From an uncultured Bacteroidales bacterium (lineage in GTDB: Bacteria > Bacteroidota > Bacteroidia > Bacteroidales > Paludibacteraceae), in NCBI GenBank assembly GCA_903912795.1, contig CAIWIS010000097.1, positions 1-27,710 of the forward strand: DNA of 27,710 bases, in the 5' to 3' direction. The position numbers and the translations under genes were made by a program. This document shows, in pieces, positions 14,835-22,494 of this stretch; the first letter of the stretch is position 1; each line of letters starts with the position of its first letter. Under the pieces are notes generated by a model, which made no database searches, was not told the DNA's origin, and saw only the letters and a list, made by a program, of their open reading frames with translations.

Positions 14835-16205
14835 TTAAAAATCAATTTCGCAACGAATACCTATTTGTCCGTAATCATTCCCTGCTTTTCCGTTTGCATC
14901 TACTACCTGCGAAGGTATTTTAGTTAAATTGCCTGCAACATCGTGCCCAACGTAAAGTTTTCCTTTGCCGTTAGCATAGCGGTCGTGATTTAAATAACTA
15001 TAGTTAACCTGCATTTTGAAATTTTTCGAAGCATAGAAATTTAAACCCGCAGTATAACCTTCGGCAGAGCCACCCATTATATCTTTGTCATTTAAATTAA
15101 TATAATCGTAACGGAAAGTTAACTCCATGTCGCCCCATTTTTTGCCTTTGTCGGGCTGATTAAATTCACCTTGTGCTTTGTCGTACACCTGACTTCCACC
15201 AAAAAGCAGGTAAGTAGCTTGCGCATAAAAACCACCAAAATTGAGGGTCGCTAAATTATTGTTGCGGAATGTATTGCTGTTAATAATCTCGCTCTGAAAC
15301 CCTAAACCTTTATAAAATCCGGCAATTTCGATATTCGAAATGGTTTGGCTTTTCAATTCAGTGATTAAATCGGTATCCAAATATTTTTTGCGGTTAATGC
15401 TACTCAACGAACGGGTGCTGTAACGTGCCATGCCGTATTCGCCAGGTGCAACATCTGTTTTTGGAGTGCGGTACGAATAGCCATAAGCGGCATGAATGCC
15501 GTAGTTTTTATTTTCGCCAAATGGCTGCAAAATAAATTTTCCTGTCAACGAATAGCCTTGGTCGCGACCGAAATCTTTGTTATTATCTTCCACATACGTT
15601 AGAATCTCTAAATCTTTAATTTCTTGGAAAAACACACCACCAGCAACTAAAAAACGAGGAGCATTATAGGTTGCATCCCAGCCAATATGACGCGATGGTG
15701 CAAAAGTATTTACCACCATGGAGCGCTCCATGAAGTTTAAATAGCGCGAAGATGAAGTTTGCGACATAGAGAATTGTTCTTTGAAATTACCAACCCGCGT
15801 ACTAAGTCCTTCCATGAAATTAGTAAAGTTGTATTGAATAATGGCATCCTCAAGTTCCAGTGCTCCGTTGGACACATTGAGGTCAATTTCACCGTACCAG
15901 TTTTTGGTGAGATTGGCTTTTACGGCAAAACGTGCACGACGAATAGTAACTCCATTTCCAATAGGGTTTAAATCATCATTCATAAAGAATTGTCCATCGG
16001 TTTGAACACGAATGTCGTACCAAAGTTTGTAATCTTGTTTTGAAGTTTCAAAAACCAAAACGCCACTGCGCATTTCTGCATTTAAAGGAGTTCTCTCTAC
16101 TTTTCTGCCATACTGGTCGTAGCGAACATCTTGATTTGTTGGTGTTTGCGCAAATATTGTCATGGCCGACAAGATAATTGCTGTGATTAATAGTACTTTT
16201 TTCAT
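14835..16205 (-). CDS. Phosphate-selective porin O/P-type outer-membrane protein
   Basis: This 456-residue protein has a signal peptide (KKVLLITAIILSAMTIFAQ) and then a beta-barrel pattern ending in a C-terminal aromatic residue (CEIDF). Family features include VTIRRARFAVKANLTKNWYGEIDLN near residue 85, the AIIQYNFTNFMEGLSTRVGNFKEQFSMSQ segment, and SSRYLNFMERSMVVNTFAPSRHIGWD near 155. These are typical of the OprO/OprP family, which forms anion-selective channels for phosphate or polyphosphate. It lies 21 bp after the PiT transporter gene and 30 bp before the lamin-tail lipoprotein, so outer- and inner-membrane phosphate passage are encoded together. Confidence 0.88.
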   Translation of the reverse strand: MKKVLLITAIILSAMTIFAQTPTNQDVRYDQYGRKVERTPLNAEMRSGVLVFETSKQDYKLWYDIRVQTDGQFFMNDDLNPIGNGVTIRRARFAVKANLTKNWYGEIDLNVSNGALELEDAIIQYNFTNFMEGLSTRVGNFKEQFSMSQTSSSRYLNFMERSMVVNTFAPSRHIGWDATYNAPRFLVAGGVFFQEIKDLEILTYVEDNNKDFGRDQGYSLTGKFILQPFGENKNYGIHAAYGYSYRTPKTDVAPGEYGMARYSTRSLSSINRKKYLDTDLITELKSQTISNIEIAGFYKGLGFQSEIINSNTFRNNNLATLNFGGFYAQATYLLFGGSQVYDKAQGEFNQPDKGKKWGDMELTFRYDYINLNDKDIMGGSAEGYTAGLNFYASKNFKMQVNYSYLNHDRYANGKGKLYVGHDVAGNLTKIPSQVVDANGKAGNDYGQIGIRCEIDF

Positions 16206-16226
16206 AAAAATTGAATTGTTTGTTAG

Positions 16227-17972
16227 TTACATTGATTTACTAAAGTCCGATAAGTTTGTGTTTTTATCTAATTTTAATTTTTTTCTTAATCTATAGCGGC
16301 TTATCTCCACGCTTTTAGGCGAAATATTCATGAGTGGAGCAATTTCTTTTGACGAAAGTCCGATACGCACCAATATTAATAATTTCTTATCTAGTTGCGT
16401 TAAATCCGGAAAATCTTGGTTCAGTCGATTAATAAAGTTTTTGTTAGCAACTTCAGCTTTTTGATATATTACATCCACTTCGTTAGTGAAACTCATTTTC
16501 TGACGAAGCTCTATCAATAATTGTGTAATAATTTCATCTTTTTTGGATATTTCTTTACATTTTATAGCTTCCTCCAAATGTGCGCTAACTGTTTCGAGGT
16601 ACTGGCGCTGCTCTCCAATATTAAGTGAGTAAGTAACAATCTCACCTTTTTGCTCTTCAATACGCGTTACTAAATTTGTATTTTCGAGTTGTACGGTACT
16701 CACTTCTATTTCCGATAAGGCTTTTTGAAATTCGGAGAACTGCATTTGCTCGGCCATAAAATGTTCCTTCTCGGTCGATTTTGCTCTATTTTTTAAATGA
16801 TTAACAATAAGATAAATTGAAATTAATGTCAATATTATCAATAAAAATGAAACTAAAATAGCATTTACATTAACAGGAATATTTACATTGACTGGTTGTA
16901 TGGTCTCTGTACTCATTATTTCATTAACTTTTTGTGAACTAACTTTTATGTCAAAAATATTCTTCACAAAAAACAAACTGAAAAACGTAAAAGCACCTGA
17001 CAATATTGGTGTCAGAATCCAACCTAACATTATATTTCCTATTACATTTAATTTCACTTCCTGCATCCCTTTTACAAAGCCAATGCCCAATACCGAACCT
17101 ACAACAACCTGTGTGCTCGAAACAGGTATAAGTGGTATAGCCGGCAACCCAATGCTTTGAGTAAGATGCGATAAGGTGGAAGATGAAAATATGAATAGTA
17201 CAAGTGCTTGAGAGAAAACGACCACAACTGCTCCTTCGGGTGTAATTGCAAGTATATCACCTCCAATGGTTTCCATTACTTTTTTGCTGTAAGTGAAAAT
17301 TCCTAATGCAATGGCTAACCCTCCAACAAAAAATAAAATATCAACAGAATCAATTCTCATATCGCCCAAAGCTATATTTAAATCAATAGAGTTTACAAAC
17401 ACGCCCATTACGTTGGCAATATTATTAGCACCCAAACTGTATGCGCCAAATGCACCTACTATAATAAGCGATATGCGAATAATTGATTCTAATTTAATAA
17501 GGTGTAGTTTAGTTTTTCTAATTAATCGCCCAACCAAAAGATAAAGTAAAGCTGAAAAAATGGCTCCTAAAATAGGCCCAAATATCCACGAACTTACAAT
17601 TTTCCCTAAGATGGTGTAGTCTACTGGACTTGAAGTAAAATAGCACCAACCAATAATAGCACCTACAATAGCTTGACCGGTTGATACTGGAAGTTTGTAT
17701 TTGGTCATTAAAAATACGACCATTGCCGAGCAAAATGCAACTGTAAATGCACCTCCGATAGCATCAACTGAGCCAAGTTCCGAAAGTGTTTTAGTTGTAC
17801 CGGCACCTTGTAGAACTGCACCTAACACAACAAAAATACTGGCAATAATGGCTGCTGTGCGAAATTTTATCATGCGCGATCCTACGGCAGTGCCAAATAT
17901 ATTCGCTGCGTCGTTCGCACCCAGCGACCAACCCAAAAATAAACCACTTGTAAGGAAAAAAAGTGTCAGCAT
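16227..17972 (-). CDS. PiT-family phosphate transporter fused to coiled coil and LuxR-type HTH
   Basis: This 581-residue protein has a normal PiT (phosphate:cation symporter) part at 1-337, with the duplicated signature GANDAAN at 18-24 and GANNIAN at 181-187 and about nine or ten helices. After a hydrophilic spacer comes an extra helix at about 370-391 (AILVSFLLIILTLISIYLIV). A long acidic/basic coiled coil covers roughly 400-500. The C-terminus (521-570) is a LuxR/GerE-like helix-turn-helix: PDLTQLDKKLLILVRIGLS, SKEIAPLMNISPKSVEISRY, RLRKKLKL. That tail closely resembles Bacteroidota sensory regulators in which TPR, membrane and coiled-coil parts precede an HTH. The frame is unbroken. It follows the DUF47 gene by 9 bp. 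A membrane-bound phosphate-sensing regulator is my inference. Confidence 0.9.
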   Translation of the reverse strand: MLTLFFLTSGLFLGWSLGANDAANIFGTAVGSRMIKFRTAAIIASIFVVLGAVLQGAGTTKTLSELGSVDAIGGAFTVAFCSAMVVFLMTKYKLPVSTGQAIVGAIIGWCYFTSSPVDYTILGKIVSSWIFGPILGAIFSALLYLLVGRLIRKTKLHLIKLESIIRISLIIVGAFGAYSLGANNIANVMGVFVNSIDLNIALGDMRIDSVDILFFVGGLAIALGIFTYSKKVMETIGGDILAITPEGAVVVVFSQALVLFIFSSSTLSHLTQSIGLPAIPLIPVSSTQVVVGSVLGIGFVKGMQEVKLNVIGNIMLGWILTPILSGAFTFFSLFFVKNIFDIKVSSQKVNEIMSTETIQPVNVNIPVNVNAILVSFLLIILTLISIYLIVNHLKNRAKSTEKEHFMAEQMQFSEFQKALSEIEVSTVQLENTNLVTRIEEQKGEIVTYSLNIGEQRQYLETVSAHLEEAIKCKEISKKDEIITQLLIELRQKMSFTNEVDVIYQKAEVANKNFINRLNQDFPDLTQLDKKLLILVRIGLSSKEIAPLMNISPKSVEISRYRLRKKLKLDKNTNLSDFSKSM

Positions 17973-17981
17973 ATTTCTTTA

Positions 17982-18626
17982 CTAAACAATACGTTTAATG
18001 GCCATAATTGAAAGTAAATCGGCCACTTTTTCAGCTGTGTCCGATATGTTTTCGATGTGCAATGTAAAATAACGCAAGTGGAATTTTTCACTGAGTCGTA
18101 AATCTTTCATTTCGCGAAAAATTTTACGACGTATAATGTCAGCTAATAAATCCGTTTCTTTTTCGTAAAAATACACACGGTGAATTTTTTCATTCACGTT
18201 TATGGGTTCTGTAAAATATGATTTGGCAGCTGGAATAACAGATTCGGCTGCCGAAACGGAAATTTGGGTAAGACGTACAAAATCCTGAATTAATTCGGCA
18301 GGAATTAATGGCGTTTCTACTTCGAATTGAAACAGATTTTTTTTAGATTGGTCAATCAGGTTGTCCATTTCTTCGAGTAAACGCATAATGTCGCCACGAA
18401 GTTGAGGCATGAGTGATTGCACGTAAAGTGTTTGCTCTATTTCGCGACGAAGTTTGTCAGATTCAATCTCGTTGTTTGCAAGCTGTAGAATGTCGTTGTT
18501 GAAATTTTCAGTATTGTTGTATAGGTAGTTTTTAACTCCTTCTTTAAATAATAATAAACTTTGGTCAACACAATTCAGAAACTTGTCAATTAATTCAATT
18601 GATTTGTTAGCTTTTTTGAATAACAT
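17982..18626 (-). CDS. DUF47/PhoU-like phosphate transport regulator
   Basis: This 214-residue, almost entirely helical cytoplasmic protein matches the DUF47 (PhoU-related, Pit-accessory) family in size and pattern. Recognisable parts are the N-terminal LFKKANKSIELIDKFLNCVDQSLLLFKEGVKNYL, the acidic LRREIEQTLYVQSLMPQLRGDIMRLLEEMDNLIDQSKK helix, and the C-terminal RYFTLHIENISDTAEKVADLLSIMAIKR. PhoU-like proteins bind metal clusters through E/DxxxD motifs and modulate phosphate transporters. As usual it is encoded directly upstream of its PiT partner, 9 bp apart, and it opens the four-gene operon. A clear promoter was not recognised in the AT-rich 220 bp upstream. Confidence 0.9.
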   Translation of the reverse strand: MLFKKANKSIELIDKFLNCVDQSLLLFKEGVKNYLYNNTENFNNDILQLANNEIESDKLRREIEQTLYVQSLMPQLRGDIMRLLEEMDNLIDQSKKNLFQFEVETPLIPAELIQDFVRLTQISVSAAESVIPAAKSYFTEPINVNEKIHRVYFYEKETDLLADIIRRKIFREMKDLRLSEKFHLRYFTLHIENISDTAEKVADLLSIMAIKRIV

Positions 18627-18847
18627 ACTTTACATTTTTAAAAGTTTACGAGTGCAAGTATACAACAATTATTTTAATATTGTAGTTTAGTTATATTGAT
18701 ATTTGATTTTGTATGTCACTTTTGTAAAGTTGATTAAAATAATCTATATATCTATAAAACAACATAATGCGAATTTTGAATGTAAAGTATGAATGTCAAT
18801 ATATTGAATTACAAAATAAAACTGTATAGTTTAAGTTAAGAATTAAA

Positions 18848-19077
18848 TTGTTGTTTTTGCCAATACATTTGTGCTGTATGTGCAAAATGCAACCGCTCAT
18901 TTTACAAAACTAACAGAGGAACTTGCCGAGCATATAAAAGTAATTAAAATTGATGTGGACCAAAACCAGATGATAGCTGCCCGTCTTCAAATTCAAAGTG
19001 TATCTACACTTATGTTATTCAAAAACGGGCAGGTTATTCATAAGCAAGCCGGAGTGCACTCCAAGGCTCAACTTTAG
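18848..19077 (+). pseudogene. Degenerate thioredoxin copy
   Basis: This is a decayed copy of the intact thioredoxin gene at 21683-21982, at roughly 80-85 percent nucleotide similarity over its second half by eye. Read in the original frame it gives HLCCMCKMQPLILQN and then a stop at 18911. Compared with the active HALWCGPCKTQAPILKQ, the Trp is now Cys and two codons have been lost, one of them in the active site. A 1-nt deletion near 18909 shifts the frame. The rest reads KVIKIDVDQNQMIAAR and on to HKQAGVHSKAQL. The cis-proline of VPT is now Ser (VST), the first third is missing, and the last nine residues are gone. It cannot be an active thioredoxin. Confidence 0.85.
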
Positions 19078-19124
19078 TTAATTAAAAAATAGTATTCCAC
19101 ATTTTCAGTCAATCTTCATGTTAT

Positions 19125-21416
19125 TTACCGCTTCATCATCATGTGCATCAGTCCACCACCGTTTTTTACATCGGTAAATCCCATTTGTTGCAACATGCGT
19201 TGAGCATAAGCTGAGCGAGCACCCGAAGCACAATAAACTGTTATGTCGCGCGATTTATCTCCAAGTTCGTTTACTCGTTGTGCCAATTGGTCTAATTCAA
19301 TGTTTACTGCTCCCGGGAATGCTCCACTCTGAAACTCTCCACGCGTACGAACATCCACAATTAAAGGCTCTTTCGAAACAGGTTTTGCCTCTGCCTTAGG
19401 TTGTGCATTTGCACGTACATAAGCCATCATTTGAGCTATACCTCCACCATTTTTAACCTGAGTATAGCCTATCTGCATCAACATGCGTTGGGCATAAGCC
19501 GAACGTGCGCCCGAAGCACAATATACAATAATTTCACGTTCGACATTGTTTCCAAGCTCCTCGTAGCGTTGCATTAATTCATCCAACGGAATATTGACTG
19601 CATTGGGAACTGCTCCTGAACGGAATTCCTGCGGTGTACGAACATCCACTATAATTTGTGAACTAAAATCTTCCGATTGAACACTTTCAACTTCAACTTC
19701 AGCTTCTTTTTCTTTTTTGCCGATAGATTTCTTCTCAATTTCCAATAAATCAATTTTCAAATTCTTAAAACCTACAGCTCTAGCTTGTCGTTGCATCGAG
19801 GCATGTCCGCCCGAAACATTGGTAACATCCTTAAAACCAGCTCCAATCAAAGTACGCAACGCTTGGTGACCTTTTTTACCGGATTCGTCGTACACAATAA
19901 CGGGGCGATTGTCAGGAATTGAACCCAGTTTTTCGGGTAAAAGTTCCAATGGAATATGCATAGCGCCCATAACGTGCGATTTTTCGTATGCAAATACATC
20001 ACGTACATCAATGAAAATTGGATTTTTACCTTCCACAAAAGTATCTAGTTCCGAAGCAGTTACCGATGGACTAAAACCCGACATTTTATTCTCAGCCGTA
20101 AATGCTGCCATATTTATAGCATCGTTAGCAGTGCCGAGTGGTGGTGAGTAAGCATAATCAATATCGGCCAAATCACTTACTGTGAGTTTGGTGGCAGCGG
20201 CAGTTGCTATTACATCCAGACGGCGATCAGCTCCTTCGTAGCCTGCTGTTTGTCCGCCCAGAATTACACCTGTAGCTTTGTCGTAAATCAACATTACGCT
20301 TACCTGTTCTGCTCCCGGATAATACGAAGTGTGATGTTCTTTGTGAACCACAATGGCATCAGCATCAATTCCCAGTGCGCGCGCTTGTTTGAGCGACAAT
20401 CCTGTTGTGCCGGCTACAGCTTCGAATACACGCACAATCGAAGTCCCGATAGAACCTTTATACGCATGTTTGCCTCCCAGCGCGTTTTCGGCAGCTATAC
20501 GTCCCTGACGATTAGCCGGACCAGCCAACGGGATACGCACTTTTTTGCCATTTACCCGATGTTCTATTTCAACCATATCGCCTGCAGCGTATATGTCAGC
20601 ATCGGAAGTTTGCATGTATTCGTTTACCAATAATCCACCTGCTTCACCAATTTCGAGACCAGTTTCTTTGGCCAATTGTAAGGTAGGGCGTACGCCAATC
20701 GAGAGTAGCACCATATCTGCATCGAGAATTTTTCCATTATCCAATTTTACGGATTTTGGAGCAATTTCAGTTACGCCTGCACCTGTGTGAATGCCTACGC
20801 CGTACGATAACATTTCTGTTTCGATAAAACCTGCCGTTTCGGCTTCCATTACAGCCATTACATGTGGCATCATTTCCACAACGTTTACTTTCAATCCGCG
20901 TTTAACAAGTGCTTCTACCATTTCGAGTCCTATAAATCCACCACCAACAACGACAGCTGTTTTTGGTTTCTTTTCGTTGATAAACGTCGCTATTTTATCC
21001 ATATCTTCCAATGTCCAAAGCGTGAAAACGTGGCTAGCATCGGCACCTGGCAATGTAGGTTTAATAGGACGACCACCTTGTGCTAAAATCAATTTATCAT
21101 ATTCAAACGATTTTTGCTCGCCACTGCGTGTGTCCAACGTTTTGATTCTATGGTTTTCTTTGTCGATTGAACTTACCAATGTATGCACATGAACATCAAC
21201 ATTGTATTGCTCTTTAAAGCTTTCGGGGCTTTGCAATATTAGTTTAGAGCGACTTTTAATATCACCGCCAATGTAATACGGCAATCCGCAGTTAGCAAAC
21301 GAAATGTCCGGACCAGCTTCGAGCATAGTTATTTGTGCATCGGGCGAAATTCTACGTGCTTTGGCTGCGGCAGTTGCACCAGCAGCTACACCTCCTACAA
21401 TTACAATTTTTTTCAT
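19125..21416 (-). CDS. CoA-disulfide-reductase-like flavoprotein with three rhodanese domains
   Basis: Residues 1-445 are a FAD/NAD(P)H-dependent pyridine nucleotide-disulfide oxidoreductase of the CoA-disulfide/persulfide reductase type. It has the FAD motif VGGVAAGATAAAKAR at 7-21, active cysteine C43 in SFANCGLPYYIGG, the NAD(P)H motif VVGGGFIGLE at 156-165, and tyrosines near 365 and 421. Three rhodanese domains follow. The first (453-545) lacks its cysteine, with YDESGKKG at 509-516. The second (586-665) and third (684-760) have YCASGARSAYAQRML with C633 and C729, and are close repeats of each other. Family members handle persulfide sulfur with CoA or thiols. I chose the ATG at 21416 (763 residues) because a longer frame would start inside the promoter's initiation region. 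The promoter is shared in sequence with the methyltransferase gene. Confidence 0.9.
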   Translation of the reverse strand: MKKIVIVGGVAAGATAAAKARRISPDAQITMLEAGPDISFANCGLPYYIGGDIKSRSKLILQSPESFKEQYNVDVHVHTLVSSIDKENHRIKTLDTRSGEQKSFEYDKLILAQGGRPIKPTLPGADASHVFTLWTLEDMDKIATFINEKKPKTAVVVGGGFIGLEMVEALVKRGLKVNVVEMMPHVMAVMEAETAGFIETEMLSYGVGIHTGAGVTEIAPKSVKLDNGKILDADMVLLSIGVRPTLQLAKETGLEIGEAGGLLVNEYMQTSDADIYAAGDMVEIEHRVNGKKVRIPLAGPANRQGRIAAENALGGKHAYKGSIGTSIVRVFEAVAGTTGLSLKQARALGIDADAIVVHKEHHTSYYPGAEQVSVMLIYDKATGVILGGQTAGYEGADRRLDVIATAAATKLTVSDLADIDYAYSPPLGTANDAINMAAFTAENKMSGFSPSVTASELDTFVEGKNPIFIDVRDVFAYEKSHVMGAMHIPLELLPEKLGSIPDNRPVIVYDESGKKGHQALRTLIGAGFKDVTNVSGGHASMQRQARAVGFKNLKIDLLEIEKKSIGKKEKEAEVEVESVQSEDFSSQIIVDVRTPQEFRSGAVPNAVNIPLDELMQRYEELGNNVEREIIVYCASGARSAYAQRMLMQIGYTQVKNGGGIAQMMAYVRANAQPKAEAKPVSKEPLIVDVRTRGEFQSGAFPGAVNIELDQLAQRVNELGDKSRDITVYCASGARSAYAQRMLQQMGFTDVKNGGGLMHMMMKR

Positions 21417-21458
21417 AAGATATTTTGTTTTATTTTTTACGTTTTTTGTTTGACGCTG

Positions 21459-21488
21459 CAAAGATACTACAAGAATTGTATATTACAA
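21459..21488 (-). promoter_or_regulatory. Promoter of the rhodanese-flavoprotein gene
   Basis: On the minus strand a TTG is followed after exactly 19 bp by TATCTTTG, a match to the Bacteroidota -7 element TAnnTTTG. The 16 bp GTTTGACGCTGCAAAG (plus strand, 21448-21463) covering the -7 box and initiation region are identical to those at the methyltransferase promoter. Confidence 0.75.
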
Positions 21489-21524
21489 TAGTATCACTAA
21501 TAAATTATTATAATATCACTATTG
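21482..21524. promoter_or_regulatory. Operator-like sequence upstream of the rhodanese flavoprotein
   Basis: ATTACAATAGTATCACTAAT at 21482-21501 overlaps the -33 element and is identical to 26190-26209 upstream of the methyltransferase gene. A second half-site, ACTATTG at 21518-21524, is inverted relative to CAATAGT at 21486-21492. The regulator is not encoded in this window; an ArsR- or Crp-type protein is only a guess. Confidence 0.65.
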
Positions 21525-21682
21525 ATTTAATTAATAAAGAAGTGAAAATGACTCATAATACGGTTATAAGCAATAAAACCTGACATTATGACTTGTTTTT
21601 ACTTTATATTTGATTAAACTGTTTTGGTACATGTTTTGTTTAACAATCAAAAAACAATTCAACGTAAATAATTAAAACATAT

Positions 21683-21982
21683 ATGAAAGGAAATTTCGAT
21701 ACGATTATTAATGAAAACCGACCAGTAGTAGTCGATTTTCATGCCTTGTGGTGTGGCCCATGCAAAACACAAGCGCCCATTCTAAAACAACTAGCCGAGG
21801 AGCTTGGTGAGCGAATTAAAATAATTAAAATTGATGTAGATCAGAATCAGATGATAGCTGCCCGTTATCAAATACAAAGTGTGCCTACACTTATGATATT
21901 CAAAAACGGGCAAATACTTCATAAACAAGCTGGAGTGCACTCCAAGGCTCAACTAATGGGCTTGCTTGCTGATAAAATGTAA
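21683..21982 (+). CDS. Thioredoxin
   Basis: This small cytoplasmic disulfide reductase has 99 residues, with the canonical active site WCGPC at 23-27, the cis-proline in SVPTLMIFKNGQ and the GVHSKAQL ending. Length is typical of a compact thioredoxin. The segment IDVDQNQMIAARYQIQSVPT is conserved across the family. It is divergently transcribed from the rhodanese flavoprotein, with which it shares the 220-bp intergenic region, and converges on an exported rhodanese. A degenerate copy lies beyond the other end of the flavoprotein gene. It may serve as the reductant for the neighbouring sulfur-transfer enzymes, but thioredoxins are promiscuous. Confidence 0.95.
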   Translation: MKGNFDTIINENRPVVVDFHALWCGPCKTQAPILKQLAEELGERIKIIKIDVDQNQMIAARYQIQSVPTLMIFKNGQILHKQAGVHSKAQLMGLLADKM

Positions 21983-22003
21983 CGAAAAAAAATATATGAA
22001 TTT

Positions 22004-22393
22004 TTACCTTTCGAAAGGCAGCTTATTGTTTGCCCACCCCGGAAATCCATCCATCATTTGATACAGGTTTTTAAAACCATTTTGCTGCATATAACCAACT
22101 GCAGCAGTGCTTCTGTTGCTTGTTCGGCAATAAACTAAGTATGTGGCTTTTTTATCTAATTTGTTAATTCTATTATAAAAATTATCCTGATAAATGTCAA
22201 TATTTTGTGCGCCTTTTAAATGTCCGGCTGCATACTCTTGTGGTGTACGCACATCAAGTATGACAATTTTCTTGTCTTTTTCCAAAATCTGACTTAATTC
22301 TGTTGAATTTTTTTGCATAATTTTTTGTGCTGAAGTATTTAGTATTATAGCAAATATTGCCATAAGTATTACTGTAAATCTTTTTGTTATCAT
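22004..22393 (-). CDS. Exported single-domain rhodanese
   Basis: This 129-residue protein has a signal peptide (ITKRFTVILMAIFAIILNTSAQ) and so is probably periplasmic. The rhodanese domain has VILDVRTPQEYAAGHLKGAQNIDI at 44-67 and an active loop YCRTSNRS at 88-95 with the persulfide-carrying C89, ending MDGFPGWANNKLPFER. Such proteins transfer sulfane sulfur to cyanide, thiols or other acceptors. It lies between the thioredoxin gene (convergent, 21 bp) and the thioredoxin-reductase fusion (102 bp upstream on the same strand). It is similar in type to the rhodanese domains in the flavoprotein but exported, suggesting that sulfur is handled on both sides of the inner membrane. Confidence 0.9.
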   Translation of the reverse strand: MITKRFTVILMAIFAIILNTSAQKIMQKNSTELSQILEKDKKIVILDVRTPQEYAAGHLKGAQNIDIYQDNFYNRINKLDKKATYLVYCRTSNRSTAAVGYMQQNGFKNLYQMMDGFPGWANNKLPFER

Positions 22394-22450
22394 TTTATAT
22401 CACTTTGATTATCATTTAAAATATTTCTTTTTCCCCGCCATTTATTCCGT

Positions 22451-22484
22451 CCCGATTGTTATCGGGAATCGGAAGGGGTTAGTG
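22451..22484. repeat. GC-rich hairpin repeat, CCCGAT type, copy 2
   Basis: CCCGAT, TGTT, ATCGGG at 22451-22466 is followed by GGAAGGGGTTAGTGGC. On the minus strand this reads GCCACTAACCCCTTCC ahead of the hairpin, closely matching the copy at 6340-6374 in inverted orientation. It lies between the thioredoxin-reductase fusion and the exported rhodanese and could act as a weak terminator. Confidence 0.6.
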
Positions 22485-22494
22485 GCAGTTCTTT

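Noticed and set aside
18627..18847. Search for a Pho-box-like operator before the DUF47 gene.
   Set aside because: The region is AT-rich with only weak inverted repeats (TACAA at 18661-18665 and TTGTA at 18680-18684); no convincing repeated box or promoter was found.
18871..19077. A 68-codon open frame that could be read as a small thioredoxin-like protein.
   Set aside because: Comparison with the intact gene shows a 1-nt deletion, loss of the CxxC site, loss of the cis-proline and truncation at both ends; it is a remnant.
21417..21461. A longer start for the rhodanese flavoprotein adding 15 residues.
   Set aside because: The extension begins within the -7/initiation region of the promoter, and the FAD-binding strand starts directly after the ATG at 21416.
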